The notes under the pieces: model-generated
Seen by the model: the letters and a program-made list of their open reading frames with translations, nothing else
Database searches by the model: none
What the model was told of the DNA's origin: nothing
Shown here: positions 17,000-24,353 of the stretch, one piece after another
Layout: the number at the start of each line of letters is the position of its first letter
Numbering within the stretch: position 1 is the stretch's first letter
Program-made: the position numbers and the translations under genes
NCBI GenBank assembly: GCA_016286165.1
Contig: JAEESE010000013.1
Location: 1 to 64,000, forward strand
Source: Bacteroidaceae bacterium
Lineage (GTDB): Bacteria > Bacteroidota > Bacteroidia > Bacteroidales > Bacteroidaceae
Reading direction: 5' to 3'
Length of the DNA stretch: 64,000 nucleotides

Positions 17000-17623
17000 A
17001 TGAAAAGGATTGCTTTACTCTTAACCGCAGCGCTCGCGCTGATCGCGACCTCCGCAGGCATCAACGGCGCAAGGGCTAATGCGATGAACCCCTCCGGCGC
17101 CACACAGGTTCAGGACACGACGGTTCTCGGCAAGCTCTATTTCGTGAACCTCAAAGAGGGTGAGAAACCCGTGATGACGGCCCTGAGCCTCTTCGGCAAC
17201 CGCTGCGGCTCTGAGGATTTCAACCATAAGCCCTACGCTGCCGAAGGCATACGTTCGGTGTTTGAGCTTGACGAATGGATAGAGTTTCACCCCCAGGCCA
17301 GCGTTGGGACGGGCATCAAGGTGATGGTGTTCAAGCACCATGCCGACCTGGCTTTCTACCAGAAGAACACGCTGACGGACGAGACGCCCGACTACATTCA
17401 GGCGCTTGACCTGAACAGAGATCCCGAGGCCGAGGAGAGCGCCGATTGGGGCTCCTTCTACCTTCACCCCGAAGAGGTGGAGCCGGGCTACTACGACTTC
17501 GTTTTCGTGTACAACAACAAAGTGTTCGCCACAATGGCAACCCGATTCTTCAAGCCCGAAGTAATATACAAGAAGCCCGACGCTGAACTGGAGGAGCTGA
17601 TGAAGCAGCCTATCGGTAAATGA
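17000..17623 (+). CDS. Exported protein of unknown function
   Basis: A 207-residue protein with a Sec signal peptide (MKRIALLLTAALALIATSAG, cleavage about 26 after GARA). The start is set at the ATG at 17000 because the signal peptide begins there; longer open frames upstream cover the structured leader. The mature part is acidic with patterns such as LYFVNLKEGEKPVMTALSLF and PGYYDFVFVYNNKVFATMATRFF, suggesting a beta-rich fold. No family is recognised. It lies 51 nt upstream of the NUC1 endonuclease gene on the same strand and is probably cotranscribed with it. Confidence 0.7.
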   Translation: MKRIALLLTAALALIATSAGINGARANAMNPSGATQVQDTTVLGKLYFVNLKEGEKPVMTALSLFGNRCGSEDFNHKPYAAEGIRSVFELDEWIEFHPQASVGTGIKVMVFKHHADLAFYQKNTLTDETPDYIQALDLNRDPEAEESADWGSFYLHPEEVEPGYYDFVFVYNNKVFATMATRFFKPEVIYKKPDAELEELMKQPIGK

Positions 17624-17674
17624 TTGGGGATAAGGGATTTAATCAGCACTTTGCAGCATAACTGTACGCACAAA

Positions 17675-18580
17675 ATGAGACAGACGAGATTCAAGTGGGC
17701 GGCAGCCCTCGCATTGATAATGGCAGCCCCGGCGGTGTTCTGGAGCTGCTCGTCGGACGACGACGATGAGAAAGACCCCCTCACCGTGAACACTAACGCC
17801 AACAAGACTGGCGAGCACCCCGAGGCGGGACGTTTGGAGATACCGAAGCTGAAGGGCGGCGTGGCAAATATGCTGCTCGTGAAACGGCTGAGCTCGGGGC
17901 AGGTGAACTACTGCATAGAATGGAGCCTGGCCAAGAAGGCGCAACGCTGGTCGGCGTTCCGATGGGACAGGACCAATAGCGGGGGCTATGTGAAGCGCGA
18001 GGACGTGTTCACGGAGGACTACGACATACCCGAAGTGTACCGCACCACCAGCAGCCACTACAGCGGCTCGGGCTACACGCGCGGACATATCCTGGCTTCG
18101 GCCGACCGCTGGAACTCGCTCGAGGCCAACCGCCAGACGTTTCTCTACTCGAACATGCAGCCGCAGCTCTACAGCTTCAACGGCGGCATATGGGCTACGC
18201 TGGAGATGAAGGTGCGGTCGTGGAACAACGACGCGTTCCGCGACACACTCTACGTGGTCAAGGGCGGCACCATCGACAACGACAGCCAAATCTTGGAATA
18301 TGCGCGCAAGGGTACGCCCCTGCAACTGCTGGTGCCTAAATATTTCTACATGGCAATCCTGTGCAAGAACAAGAGCACCGTCAACAGCGGCTACAAAGCC
18401 ATCGGGTTCTGGATGGAGCACCGCTCATTCTACGACGACGAGAAGAACGTGGCGCCATACATCGTCAGCATCGACCAACTGGAAAGCCTCACCGGCATAG
18501 ATTTCTTCTGCAACCTGCCCGACCACATCGAGAACGAGGTGGAGAAGGCCGTGATGAGGAACGCCTGGGGCTTTCAGTAG
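17675..18580 (+). CDS. DNA/RNA non-specific endonuclease (NUC1 family) lipoprotein
   Basis: Secreted or surface nuclease of the beta-beta-alpha-metal (Serratia nuclease) family that degrades DNA and RNA. The N-terminus is a lipoprotein signal with lipobox FWSC (Cys 25) followed by an acidic SSDDDDEKD stretch, a pattern that in Bacteroidota often directs surface exposure. The catalytic motif YTRGHILAS has R136-G137-H138, and the metal-binding Asn is in SNMQPQ (N160). Length 301 residues from the ATG at 17675; the first 17 codons of the longer frame are excluded because they precede the signal peptide. It is downstream of the exported protein at 17000 and convergent with the DUF4468 gene. Confidence 0.87.
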   Translation: MRQTRFKWAAALALIMAAPAVFWSCSSDDDDEKDPLTVNTNANKTGEHPEAGRLEIPKLKGGVANMLLVKRLSSGQVNYCIEWSLAKKAQRWSAFRWDRTNSGGYVKREDVFTEDYDIPEVYRTTSSHYSGSGYTRGHILASADRWNSLEANRQTFLYSNMQPQLYSFNGGIWATLEMKVRSWNNDAFRDTLYVVKGGTIDNDSQILEYARKGTPLQLLVPKYFYMAILCKNKSTVNSGYKAIGFWMEHRSFYDDEKNVAPYIVSIDQLESLTGIDFFCNLPDHIENEVEKAVMRNAWGFQ

Positions 18581-18655
18581 GGCAATTTAGGAGTTGACCT
18601 GCAAGCCCCTCCGGGACGTTTGGGTCAAATTGTATATAGTTTCTTTCAGTAGCAA

Positions 18656-19402
18656 TCACCAGTCGTCGTCATCGTCGTTGCCAACGAGTCCGTTCTTTAT
18701 CGCTTCCTGAATCTTGTCGAAAATGGCGTTGGAGTAGGCGTGCGTCATAATGAGAGCCTTGGCGCAAGTGCGCTTCTGTGTGTCCTTCTCAACGAAGGGA
18801 TAGTGGGCGGCTATCTCCCATTTCTCGTCGTAGAGCCATTCGTCGGTCTTATCGTCCTTGGCGCGCTTCATGTCGCCGCTGGTTGTTTTGTCCTTGTGTT
18901 CGTCGCGGGCGATGATGCTGATGTAGCCGCCAGCCGAATCGCGCAGGATGTCATAGTTCTGCACGGTATACGTCACGCGTATGCGCCCGTCCTTGATGTC
19001 GATACGTATCACAGGCGTGATGCTCACCGAGTAGCGGTTCATGCCACCGGTGTGCTCCACGATGTCCGCCATAGTCGACGAGATGATGATGCAGCCGGCT
19101 TCCTTGTCGTTGAGCGTGATGACCTGCTTGTCCTGGAACGTCGCCGTGGCCCAATAGTTGAGCGCCAGGTAGAGCTTTTCCTTCGTCTTGCCTGGGGCTT
19201 CCATGACCTGTTGGTATGTGAGCGACTTGTTCTTGTCGAGCGTCAGCGTCGAGGCTAAGTTGGCTGCTGCGTCGAGCCATTTGTCACCATAACGTTTTTT
19301 GGCATAGGCCTCCAGGTCGGAGGCTTTCATCACTTGTGCATTGGCTGTCTGGACAAAGCATCCGGCCACGGCGATGCTAAGAAGGATAAGGAGATGTTTC
19401 AT
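18656..19402 (-). CDS. Exported DUF4468 protein
   Basis: A 248-residue exported protein with signal peptide MKHLLILLSIAVAGCFVQTANA. The central part (TKEKLYLALNYWATATFQDKQ, then KEAGCIIISSTMADI and IRIDIKDGRIRVTYTVQNYDI) is the DUF4468 pattern, a Bacteroidales domain with a TBP-like fold and unknown function. The C-terminus is an acidic run GNDDDDDW. It has its own promoter box at 19465-19472 and is divergent from the L31 gene. Confidence 0.8.
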   Translation of the reverse strand: MKHLLILLSIAVAGCFVQTANAQVMKASDLEAYAKKRYGDKWLDAAANLASTLTLDKNKSLTYQQVMEAPGKTKEKLYLALNYWATATFQDKQVITLNDKEAGCIIISSTMADIVEHTGGMNRYSVSITPVIRIDIKDGRIRVTYTVQNYDILRDSAGGYISIIARDEHKDKTTSGDMKRAKDDKTDEWLYDEKWEIAAHYPFVEKDTQKRTCAKALIMTHAYSNAIFDKIQEAIKNGLVGNDDDDDW

Positions 19403-19464
19403 TATCGTACTATTCTATTTGTTTAAACGTGGGGTGGATTATCATTTTCGGTTCAATGACGCTG

Positions 19465-19472
19465 CAAAGATA
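19465..19472 (-). promoter_or_regulatory. Promoter -7 box for the DUF4468 gene
   Basis: Minus strand TATCTTTG, exact TAnnTTTG, 62 bp before the ATG. Confidence 0.6.
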
Positions 19473-19554
19473 ATGGCTTATGTGTATAGAGAGGGCCATT
19501 GCCATGCGCAAACGATGAATTATAGCTGCGGAAACGAAGAAAAGAGTGAAAAAG

Positions 19555-19586
19555 TTTGGTGAGTTCGGGGAAAAGCAGTACTTTTG
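19555..19586 (+). promoter_or_regulatory. Promoter for L31
   Basis: TTTG (19555-19558), 20-bp spacer, TACTTTTG (19579-19586): an excellent Bacteroidota -33/-7 pair. Transcription would begin near 19593, placing the repeated hairpins in the leader. Confidence 0.75.
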
Positions 19587-19607
19587 CGCCGCATTTCGTG
19601 AAATAAA

Positions 19608-19661
19608 CGCCGGTACACAAGCCCGGCACAGTATAAATCCGCCGGTACACAAGCCCGGCAC
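19608..19661 (+). promoter_or_regulatory. L31 leader with a duplicated hairpin
   Basis: The 22-nt word CGCCGGTACACAAGCCCGGC plus AC occurs twice without change, at 19608-19629 and 19640-19661. Each copy can fold as GCCGG / CCGGC with a 9-nt loop (TACACAAGC). Both are in the presumed 5' UTR, the second ending 19 nt before the rpmE2 ATG. Ribosomal protein leaders often bind the protein they encode, and L31 leaders are known in other phyla, so autoregulation by L31 is a reasonable inference. Confidence 0.6.
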
Positions 19662-19680
19662 TATCTACTCAAACAAAACA

Positions 19681-19932
19681 ATGAAACAAGGTATTCATCC
19701 CGACAACTATCGCCCCGTAGTGTTCAAGGACATGAGCAATGGCGACATGTTCCTGAGCCGCTCCACCGCTAAGACCAACGACACCGTGGAGTTTGAAGGC
19801 GAGACTTATCCCGTAGTGAAGCTCGAGATCTCCTCCAGCTCTCACCCCTTCTACACCGGTAAGAGCAAGCTGGTCGACACCGCCGGTCGCGTCGACAAGT
19901 TCATGAGCCGCTACGCTCGCAGCCGCAAGTAA
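19681..19932 (+). CDS. rpmE2: 50S ribosomal protein L31 type B
   Basis: Ribosomal protein of the central protuberance and intersubunit bridge. The 83 residues starting [20 protein letters not shown] match type B L31: no Cys zinc-binding cluster, and the [23 protein letters not shown] core ending in a basic tail ARSRK. The ATG at 19681 is chosen because homologues start here and because the preceding open frame covers the promoter and leader hairpins. Type B forms usually replace the zinc-containing form under zinc limitation in other bacteria; in Bacteroidales they are often the only L31. The gene is monocistronic with a strong terminator. Confidence 0.95.
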   Translation: MKQGIHPDNYRPVVFKDMSNGDMFLSRSTAKTNDTVEFEGETYPVVKLEISSSSHPFYTGKSKLVDTAGRVDKFMSRYARSRK

Positions 19933-19964
19933 GACATACGACTTGCGTCTGGCACTATAAGCAC

Positions 19965-20001
19965 GCCCCCATCGTTGATTCGGTGGGGGCGGCTTTGTTT
20001 T
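19965..20001. terminator. Terminator of L31
   Basis: GCCCCCATCG (19965-19974) pairs with CGGTGGGGGC (19981-19990) over a 6-nt loop, followed by GGCTTTGTTTT. The tail reaches the stop codon of the convergent DUF4421 gene. Confidence 0.8.
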
Positions 20002-21028
20002 AGAACCTCATGCCATAGCATACGCGCAGGCGCCATTTGTTGTGCACGTTCCTGATATTCTTGTAATTGCCCTGGATGGTGCTGTAGTTGACAAAGGTGA
20101 GGTTTAGGAAGTTGCGGTCGTTGATATAATGCAGGAACGACAGGCGCTCGGTGACGATGAACTCGGGAAACGAATACTTGATGTGGTGCTTCTCGCCTTC
20201 GACCGTCATCTTGTTGAATGGCCCCACGATGATTGTGGGCAGCACCGAGGCATGAATCATCCAGCGGTGCGGCAGGCACAGGTTGTAGCCATAGCCGCCG
20301 CCAACACCTATGTCCAGGAGGCGCATATTCACCTCGGGCACACGGTCGTCAACCTCGGATTTCGACATCTCCATATTGCCGTTGAGGCACGATAGCGCCA
20401 GCAGCCAACTGCCTGCGCTGCGCTGCTGTATGTAGCTCTGCGTGAGGGCTGCTGGATACGAGAACTTGCGGTAGTTGAAAGCGTAGTAGGCATTCATGTC
20501 GGTCAGCCGCGTGCGAACGATATCGGTGGTGAAGGTCTCGCGCACGCCGTCGTACTCACCCCAGCCCGAATACTGGCGGCTGTCCTGATAAGCCAGGTCC
20601 ATGCCATAGCGGTTGGCATACAGGGTGAAGTTGAAGCTCTTGCTCTTGTCCTTGCCAAACAGCTTGGCAGGATTCACTGCGAAGGCCACCGCTATGCCAC
20701 GGTAGGCAAAGGCTAAGCTGGCGGTGTTCTGGTACGACGTGGTCAGACGGCTGCGATAGTCGTGCCCTTCGATCTGCCCCTTAGTATAGATGCCGCTGCC
20801 AGATACGTTGTAACGCACCTTCACCGTGAACGGATGCCGGGGACGACGTATGTAGGTGGTGTCGTAGTTGCCTTTGTTGTAGCTTCGGGTGAGGATACTG
20901 TCGGCCAACATCACCTTATGCCCGAAGCTGGTGCTGTCCATGCGCAGCTTGCGCAACAGCTTGTCGGCCTGGGCCATAGACAGGACCGGCACGAGGAGGA
21001 GCGTAAGGAAGAGCGTGAATCGCGACAT
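20000..21028 (-). CDS. DUF4421 protein, probable outer membrane beta-barrel
   Basis: A 342-residue exported protein with signal peptide MSRFTLFLTLLLVPVLSMAQA. The body has many alternating-hydrophobicity strands (FTVKVRYNVSG, ASLAFAYRGIAVAFAVN, FNFTLYANRYGMDLAYQ) and ends NKWRLRVCYGMRF with a terminal Phe, all consistent with an outer membrane barrel. The DUF4421 family is confined to Bacteroidota and has no known function. The start is the ATG at 21028; a TTG two codons upstream is less likely. It starts 13 nt after the DUF3256 gene and is surely cotranscribed with it. Confidence 0.8.
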   Translation of the reverse strand: MSRFTLFLTLLLVPVLSMAQADKLLRKLRMDSTSFGHKVMLADSILTRSYNKGNYDTTYIRRPRHPFTVKVRYNVSGSGIYTKGQIEGHDYRSRLTTSYQNTASLAFAYRGIAVAFAVNPAKLFGKDKSKSFNFTLYANRYGMDLAYQDSRQYSGWGEYDGVRETFTTDIVRTRLTDMNAYYAFNYRKFSYPAALTQSYIQQRSAGSWLLALSCLNGNMEMSKSEVDDRVPEVNMRLLDIGVGGGYGYNLCLPHRWMIHASVLPTIIVGPFNKMTVEGEKHHIKYSFPEFIVTERLSFLHYINDRNFLNLTFVNYSTIQGNYKNIRNVHNKWRLRVCYGMRF

Positions 21029-21041
21029 GGGCAATCAAGTG

Positions 21042-21752
21042 TTACTGGCGGACGAAACTGCGGCCGTCCCATTTCATAGTGATAGTGCGCAGGCGACCTT
21101 TCAGGGCGTTCTTCTCATCAACGTCCAGCTGGCCCGTCTGCAGGGTGAGCGTCAGCGTGACATCATCGGCCGATAGCTGCATGCGCACAGGATGGAAGTC
21201 TGCCGCCGAGGCCTTGGCCTGCTCATAGTGCAAGCGGAGGCTGTCGGGCACTTCGTCTGTGAAGAACTCCAAGCCGTCGACACAGCTGTTGACCGCGACT
21301 ACGGAGCTGAGGACATCGGGTGCTGCAGGCGACCAGTCGGCATTCAGCAGGCGGAGGGCAGAATCTTCGATACGCGTGGAGCTGTCCTTCTCGCCACATT
21401 CTACCGTAGTGACCATGCAGAGCACGGCGGTAGTGTCGGTCCGGGGCAACAGCTTGAGCTCCATCACCGACGACGCGCTCGAACGGAAGCGGGCATAGTC
21501 GGAGGTCAGGGCTTCGAGCGTCACGTAATCGTCAAAGGCATTGCGCACCTTGGCCTCGAGGTTGTTGTCGATGAAATCGATGCAGTCGAGGCGGTTGTTA
21601 CGCGTCACGGCAGGCAGCACGCTGTCGGGCATCTGGGCAAATACGTCACGCATCAGAGGCCTCGATGCCGTGTCCTGCGCCCAGACAATAGCCGGCGCTG
21701 CGGACAGGAGAAGGCCCGTCAATAATATCAGAAAAAATCTACGACTCATCAT
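21042..21752 (-). CDS. Exported DUF3256 protein
   Basis: A 236-residue exported protein with signal peptide MMSRRFFLILLTGLLLSAAPAIVWA. The motif RDVFAQMPDSVLPAVTRNNRLDCIDFIDNN matches DUF3256, a Bacteroidales family of periplasmic or outer-membrane-associated proteins with unknown function. It ends in RTITMKWDGRSFVRQ. It is first of a two-gene leftward operon with the DUF4421 barrel; the pairing suggests a joint envelope role. A promoter box lies 23 bp upstream. Confidence 0.8.
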   Translation of the reverse strand: MMSRRFFLILLTGLLLSAAPAIVWAQDTASRPLMRDVFAQMPDSVLPAVTRNNRLDCIDFIDNNLEAKVRNAFDDYVTLEALTSDYARFRSSASSVMELKLLPRTDTTAVLCMVTTVECGEKDSSTRIEDSALRLLNADWSPAAPDVLSSVVAVNSCVDGLEFFTDEVPDSLRLHYEQAKASAADFHPVRMQLSADDVTLTLTLQTGQLDVDEKNALKGRLRTITMKWDGRSFVRQ

Positions 21753-21774
21753 TTCCGTTTGTCCTTACAGACGA

Positions 21775-21782
21775 CAAAAGTA
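21775..21782 (-). promoter_or_regulatory. Promoter -7 box for DUF3256-DUF4421
   Basis: Minus strand TACTTTTG, exact TAnnTTTG, 23 bp before the ATG at 21752. Confidence 0.6.
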
Positions 21783-21845
21783 ACGTATTTCTGCCATGCT
21801 GACAAAAAAAAAGGAGATAATTCTTCAAGAACGGCAATAATATTG

Positions 21846-21853
21846 TAACTTTG
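21846..21853 (+). promoter_or_regulatory. Promoter -7 box for the HAD hydrolase gene
   Basis: TAACTTTG, exact TAnnTTTG, 24 bp before the ATG at 21877. Confidence 0.6.
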
Positions 21854-21876
21854 CACCGCAAAAACTGATATTACGT

Positions 21877-22305
21877 ATGACAATAGCCGTAGACTTCGAT
21901 GGCACCATCGTTCGCCATCGCTATCCCGACATTGGCGAGGAGATACCTTTCGCAGTGAACACGCTCAAGATGCTCATCCAGGATCGCCACAGACTAATCC
22001 TGTGGACGGTTCGCGAAGGTGAGTTGCTTGATGATGCCATCGAGTGGTGCCGCGAACGTGGTATTGAGTTCTATGCCATCAACCGCGACTTCCCCGAAGA
22101 GGATATCTCGCGCAACGAGAACTTCACACGCAAGCTGAAAGTGGACATGTGGATTGACGACCGCAACGTAGGCGGTCTGCCCGACTGGGGCACCATCTAC
22201 CGCATCATCAACGAGCGCAAGACCTTCGAGGAAATACTAACCGAGGAACTCGACCCCGTGGCTCACGCCAAGAAGATGAACAAGAAACCCTGGTGGCGGT
22301 TCTGA
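21877..22305 (+). CDS. HAD superfamily hydrolase (BT0820-like)
   Basis: Cytoplasmic phosphohydrolase-like protein of 142 residues. HAD motif I is VDFDGTIV (nucleophile D6, acid D8), motif II is LWTVREG (Thr in place of the usual Ser/Thr position), and the acidic motif IV is DMWIDDRNVGG. No cap domain is present, as in the minimal HAD fold. Closest in feel to the Bacteroides BT0820 group, whose substrate is not established. It is monocistronic with its own promoter and a strong terminator. Confidence 0.85.
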   Translation: MTIAVDFDGTIVRHRYPDIGEEIPFAVNTLKMLIQDRHRLILWTVREGELLDDAIEWCRERGIEFYAINRDFPEEDISRNENFTRKLKVDMWIDDRNVGGLPDWGTIYRIINERKTFEEILTEELDPVAHAKKMNKKPWWRF

Positions 22306-22329
22306 TGACGAACAACAAAACAAGATAAT

Positions 22330-22366
22330 GGGCTGTGTCATACTTGTTATGACGCAGCCCGTTTTT
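22330..22366 (+). terminator. Terminator after the HAD gene
   Basis: 13-bp arms GGGCTGTGTCATA (22330-22342) and TATGACGCAGCCC (22348-22360), one G-U pair, loop CTTGT, followed by GTTTTTATA. Confidence 0.85.
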
Positions 22367-22405
22367 ATATGAATGCGAAGTGAAGATGGCGTCTACAGCT
22401 GTTTA

Positions 22406-23332
22406 TTATTTACTTCCGAGGTAGAGGAATACCAGACTGAGGAGCAGGAGGACGAGGTCGAAGGCTTTGGCTCGCAGATTCTTCTCGCGGAAGATGAAAG
22501 CACCTACGGCGAAGCTGACAACAACGCTGCTGCGACGTATCATAGAGACGACTGAGATGAGGGCAGCAGGCAGACTGAGGGCGTAGAAGTAAACGAAGTC
22601 GGCAAAAGAGAGGAACAAGGCGACAAGGAAACTCCAGAACACCATAGTGCCATTAAACTTTGAAGGCAGGCTCCGAAGCTGCTGCACAGGCTTCCTAAGC
22701 AGCATGACGGCCATCATCGCGAACTGATAGATCAGGAAATAGCTCTGGACTGCCATGCGGTTGAGCCCTACCCCACCCGACGACTCGGGCGCAAGCAGAA
22801 ACTTGTCGTACAGCCCGCTCACGGCACCTAACAAGGCCGCCAGCACGGCCAACGCTATCCATCGGTTGTGACGGAAGTCGATGCCTTCCTTCTTGCCGCT
22901 GCGCCTCAGCAGGTAATAACCCGCTATAGCCAGCAGTACGCCTATCCATTGATACAGGTTCAGGCGCTCGCCGAAGACGATGATAGCGCCGAGCAGCACC
23001 ATCACAGGGCGCGTGGCATTAATAGGACCTACGATTGTCAACGGCAGATTCTTCATAGCCACATAGCCGCAAAGCCACGAAGCTAGCACTATCACAGCCT
23101 TGAGGATAATGTATTTATGCACTTCCCAGCCGCAAACGGGAACATAGAGAAGCGAGCCTTCGCCTATGACGCCGACGGCCGAGAGCACGATGAAAGGCAG
23201 AAAGAGGAGCGAGCAGAACAAGGTGTTCAAGGTCAGCACCACTACGACATCATTGCCGCTTAATGCTTTTTTCTTGAATACATCATAGAAGCCGAGCAGG
23301 GCGGCTGAGGTGAAGGCAAAGAGTAACCACAT
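22406..23332 (-). CDS. EamA/DMT family transporter
   Basis: Inner membrane protein of 308 residues with about ten hydrophobic segments in two EamA repeats (starting MWLLFAFTSAALLGFYDVF and again near NRWIALAVLAALLGAVSGLYDKF). Members export or exchange small metabolites; substrate unknown. The first repeat shows PLTIVGPINATRPVMVLLGAII, typical of the family. It lies 156 nt downstream of truA on the same strand, a gap that holds two copies of the palindromic repeat. Confidence 0.85.
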   Translation of the reverse strand: MWLLFAFTSAALLGFYDVFKKKALSGNDVVVVLTLNTLFCSLLFLPFIVLSAVGVIGEGSLLYVPVCGWEVHKYIILKAVIVLASWLCGYVAMKNLPLTIVGPINATRPVMVLLGAIIVFGERLNLYQWIGVLLAIAGYYLLRRSGKKEGIDFRHNRWIALAVLAALLGAVSGLYDKFLLAPESSGGVGLNRMAVQSYFLIYQFAMMAVMLLRKPVQQLRSLPSKFNGTMVFWSFLVALFLSFADFVYFYALSLPAALISVVSMIRRSSVVVSFAVGAFIFREKNLRAKAFDLVLLLLSLVFLYLGSK

Positions 23333-23342
23333 AAAAAAGAGA

Positions 23343-23372
23343 CCCTCCCCCCGCCCTCCCTTGTAGGGAGGG
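23343..23372 (-). repeat. Palindromic element, intergenic copy (inverse orientation)
   Basis: Perfect arms CCCTCCC (23354-23360) / GGGAGGG (23366-23372), loop TTGTA, with the C-rich flank at 23343-23353. Its reverse complement matches the two copies in purM almost base for base, including the CGGGGGGAG tail. Confidence 0.8.
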
Positions 23373-23451
23373 AGTGGAATGTATCAGCAAAGAGGGAGAG
23401 GCTGTATGTTTATCATATTATTATCAATTCTATTTCATGTTGTATCCACTT

Positions 23452-23484
23452 CCCTCCCTAATGGGAGGAGTTGGGGGGGGAGGC
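23452..23484 (+). repeat. Palindromic element, intergenic copy
   Basis: Arms CCTCCC (23453-23458) / GGGAGG (23463-23468), loop TAAT, then AGTTGGGGGGGGAGG. Same family as the truA copy (TAAC loop). It ends 4 nt before the truA stop codon. Confidence 0.75.
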
Positions 23485-23488
23485 TTTT

Positions 23489-24256
23489 TCAATATTTAAC
23501 CTCTTGCAGGAACAATCCTCGTGCAGGCACACTATCGCCGGCCTTGCAACGGTTCTTCTGTTCTATCACCTCGCGGAAGCCCTCAATGCTGAGCGTTCCG
23601 CGCCCCACTTCCATGAGCGTGCCTACGATAGCTCGCACCATATTACGCAGGAAGCGGTCGGCGGTGATCTCGAAGCGCCATTCGTAGTCGGAGAGCTGAA
23701 CCCATCGGGCCATCGTGACGTGGCAGATATTCGTCTTGGTGTCGGTGTTCAGTTTAGAAAAACTGGTGAAATCCTCATATTCCATAAGCGTGGCTGCCGC
23801 ACGGTTCATTGCCTCGAAATCAGGCGTGCTCACCAAACGCCACGAGCGGTCACGCAGGAAAGGCGACTTGCGCGTGTGAACATAATAATAATAGGTACGC
23901 GCGCGTGCGGAGAAACGGGCATGCATGTCATCGGCAACAGGATAAATCTTGTGGATAGCTATGTCGTGAGGTAAAACTCCGTTTAACCTATACACAAGAT
24001 AGTCGCATACCGTCTGCCTTGCGCTCCCCTCCCTAACGGGAGGTGTTGGGAGTGGGTCCTCGATATCGAAATGCGCCACCATCATAGCTGCATGCACGCC
24101 GGCATCAGTACGTCCGGCGCCAGTCACGGCGACATCCTCGCGCAGCAACATCTTCAATGCCTGCTGCAGCGTCTCCTGCACGCTCGCACCATTGGGCTGT
24201 ATCTGCCAGCCGTGGTAAGCCGTGCCGTCGTAACTGAGTTCTATGAAATAACGCAT
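23489..24256 (-). CDS. truA: tRNA pseudouridine synthase A with an internal repeat-derived insert
   Basis: Converts U38-U40 in the anticodon arm of tRNAs to pseudouridine, in the cytoplasm. The catalytic motif [11 protein letters not shown] has the nucleophile D51. The N-terminal [13 protein letters not shown] and C-terminal [16 protein letters not shown] are conserved. Between AHFDI (61-65) and [15 protein letters not shown] (86-100), residues about 66-84 ([15 protein letters not shown] core) are encoded by a copy of the dispersed palindrome at 24024-24060. This lies in a region where other TruA proteins have a short loop. Total 255 residues is within range. It is probably cotranscribed with the EamA transporter. 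Confidence 0.93.
   Translation of the reverse strand: MRYFIELSYDGTAYHGWQIQPNGASVQETLQQALKMLLREDVAVTGAGRTDAGVHAAMMVAHFDIEDPLPTPPVREGSARQTVCDYLVYRLNGVLPHDIAIHKIYPVADDMHARFSARARTYYYYVHTRKSPFLRDRSWRLVSTPDFEAMNRAAATLMEYEDFTSFSKLNTDTKTNICHVTMARWVQLSDYEWRFEITADRFLRNMVRAIVGTLMEVGRGTLSIEGFREVIEQKNRCKAGDSVPARGLFLQEVKY
24024..24060 (+). repeat. Palindromic element inside truA
   Basis: Arms CCTCCC (24028-24033) / GGGAGG (24038-24043), loop TAAC, then TGTTGGGAGTGGGTCC. It lies within the truA coding region and is read through in frame on the minus strand as [10 protein letters not shown]. Confidence 0.8.
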
Positions 24257-24353
24257 TTTTCTTTCTTACAATTCCAAGCCGCAAGCGGTAGTGTTTCAAG
24301 TATCAAGTTTCAAACGTAAACCCGTCTACTCTCCTGCGGGCTTTTGGCAAGGG

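Noticed and set aside
17624..17674. Longer start for the NUC1 lipoprotein
   Set aside because: The extra 17 residues precede a complete lipoprotein signal peptide beginning at 17675.
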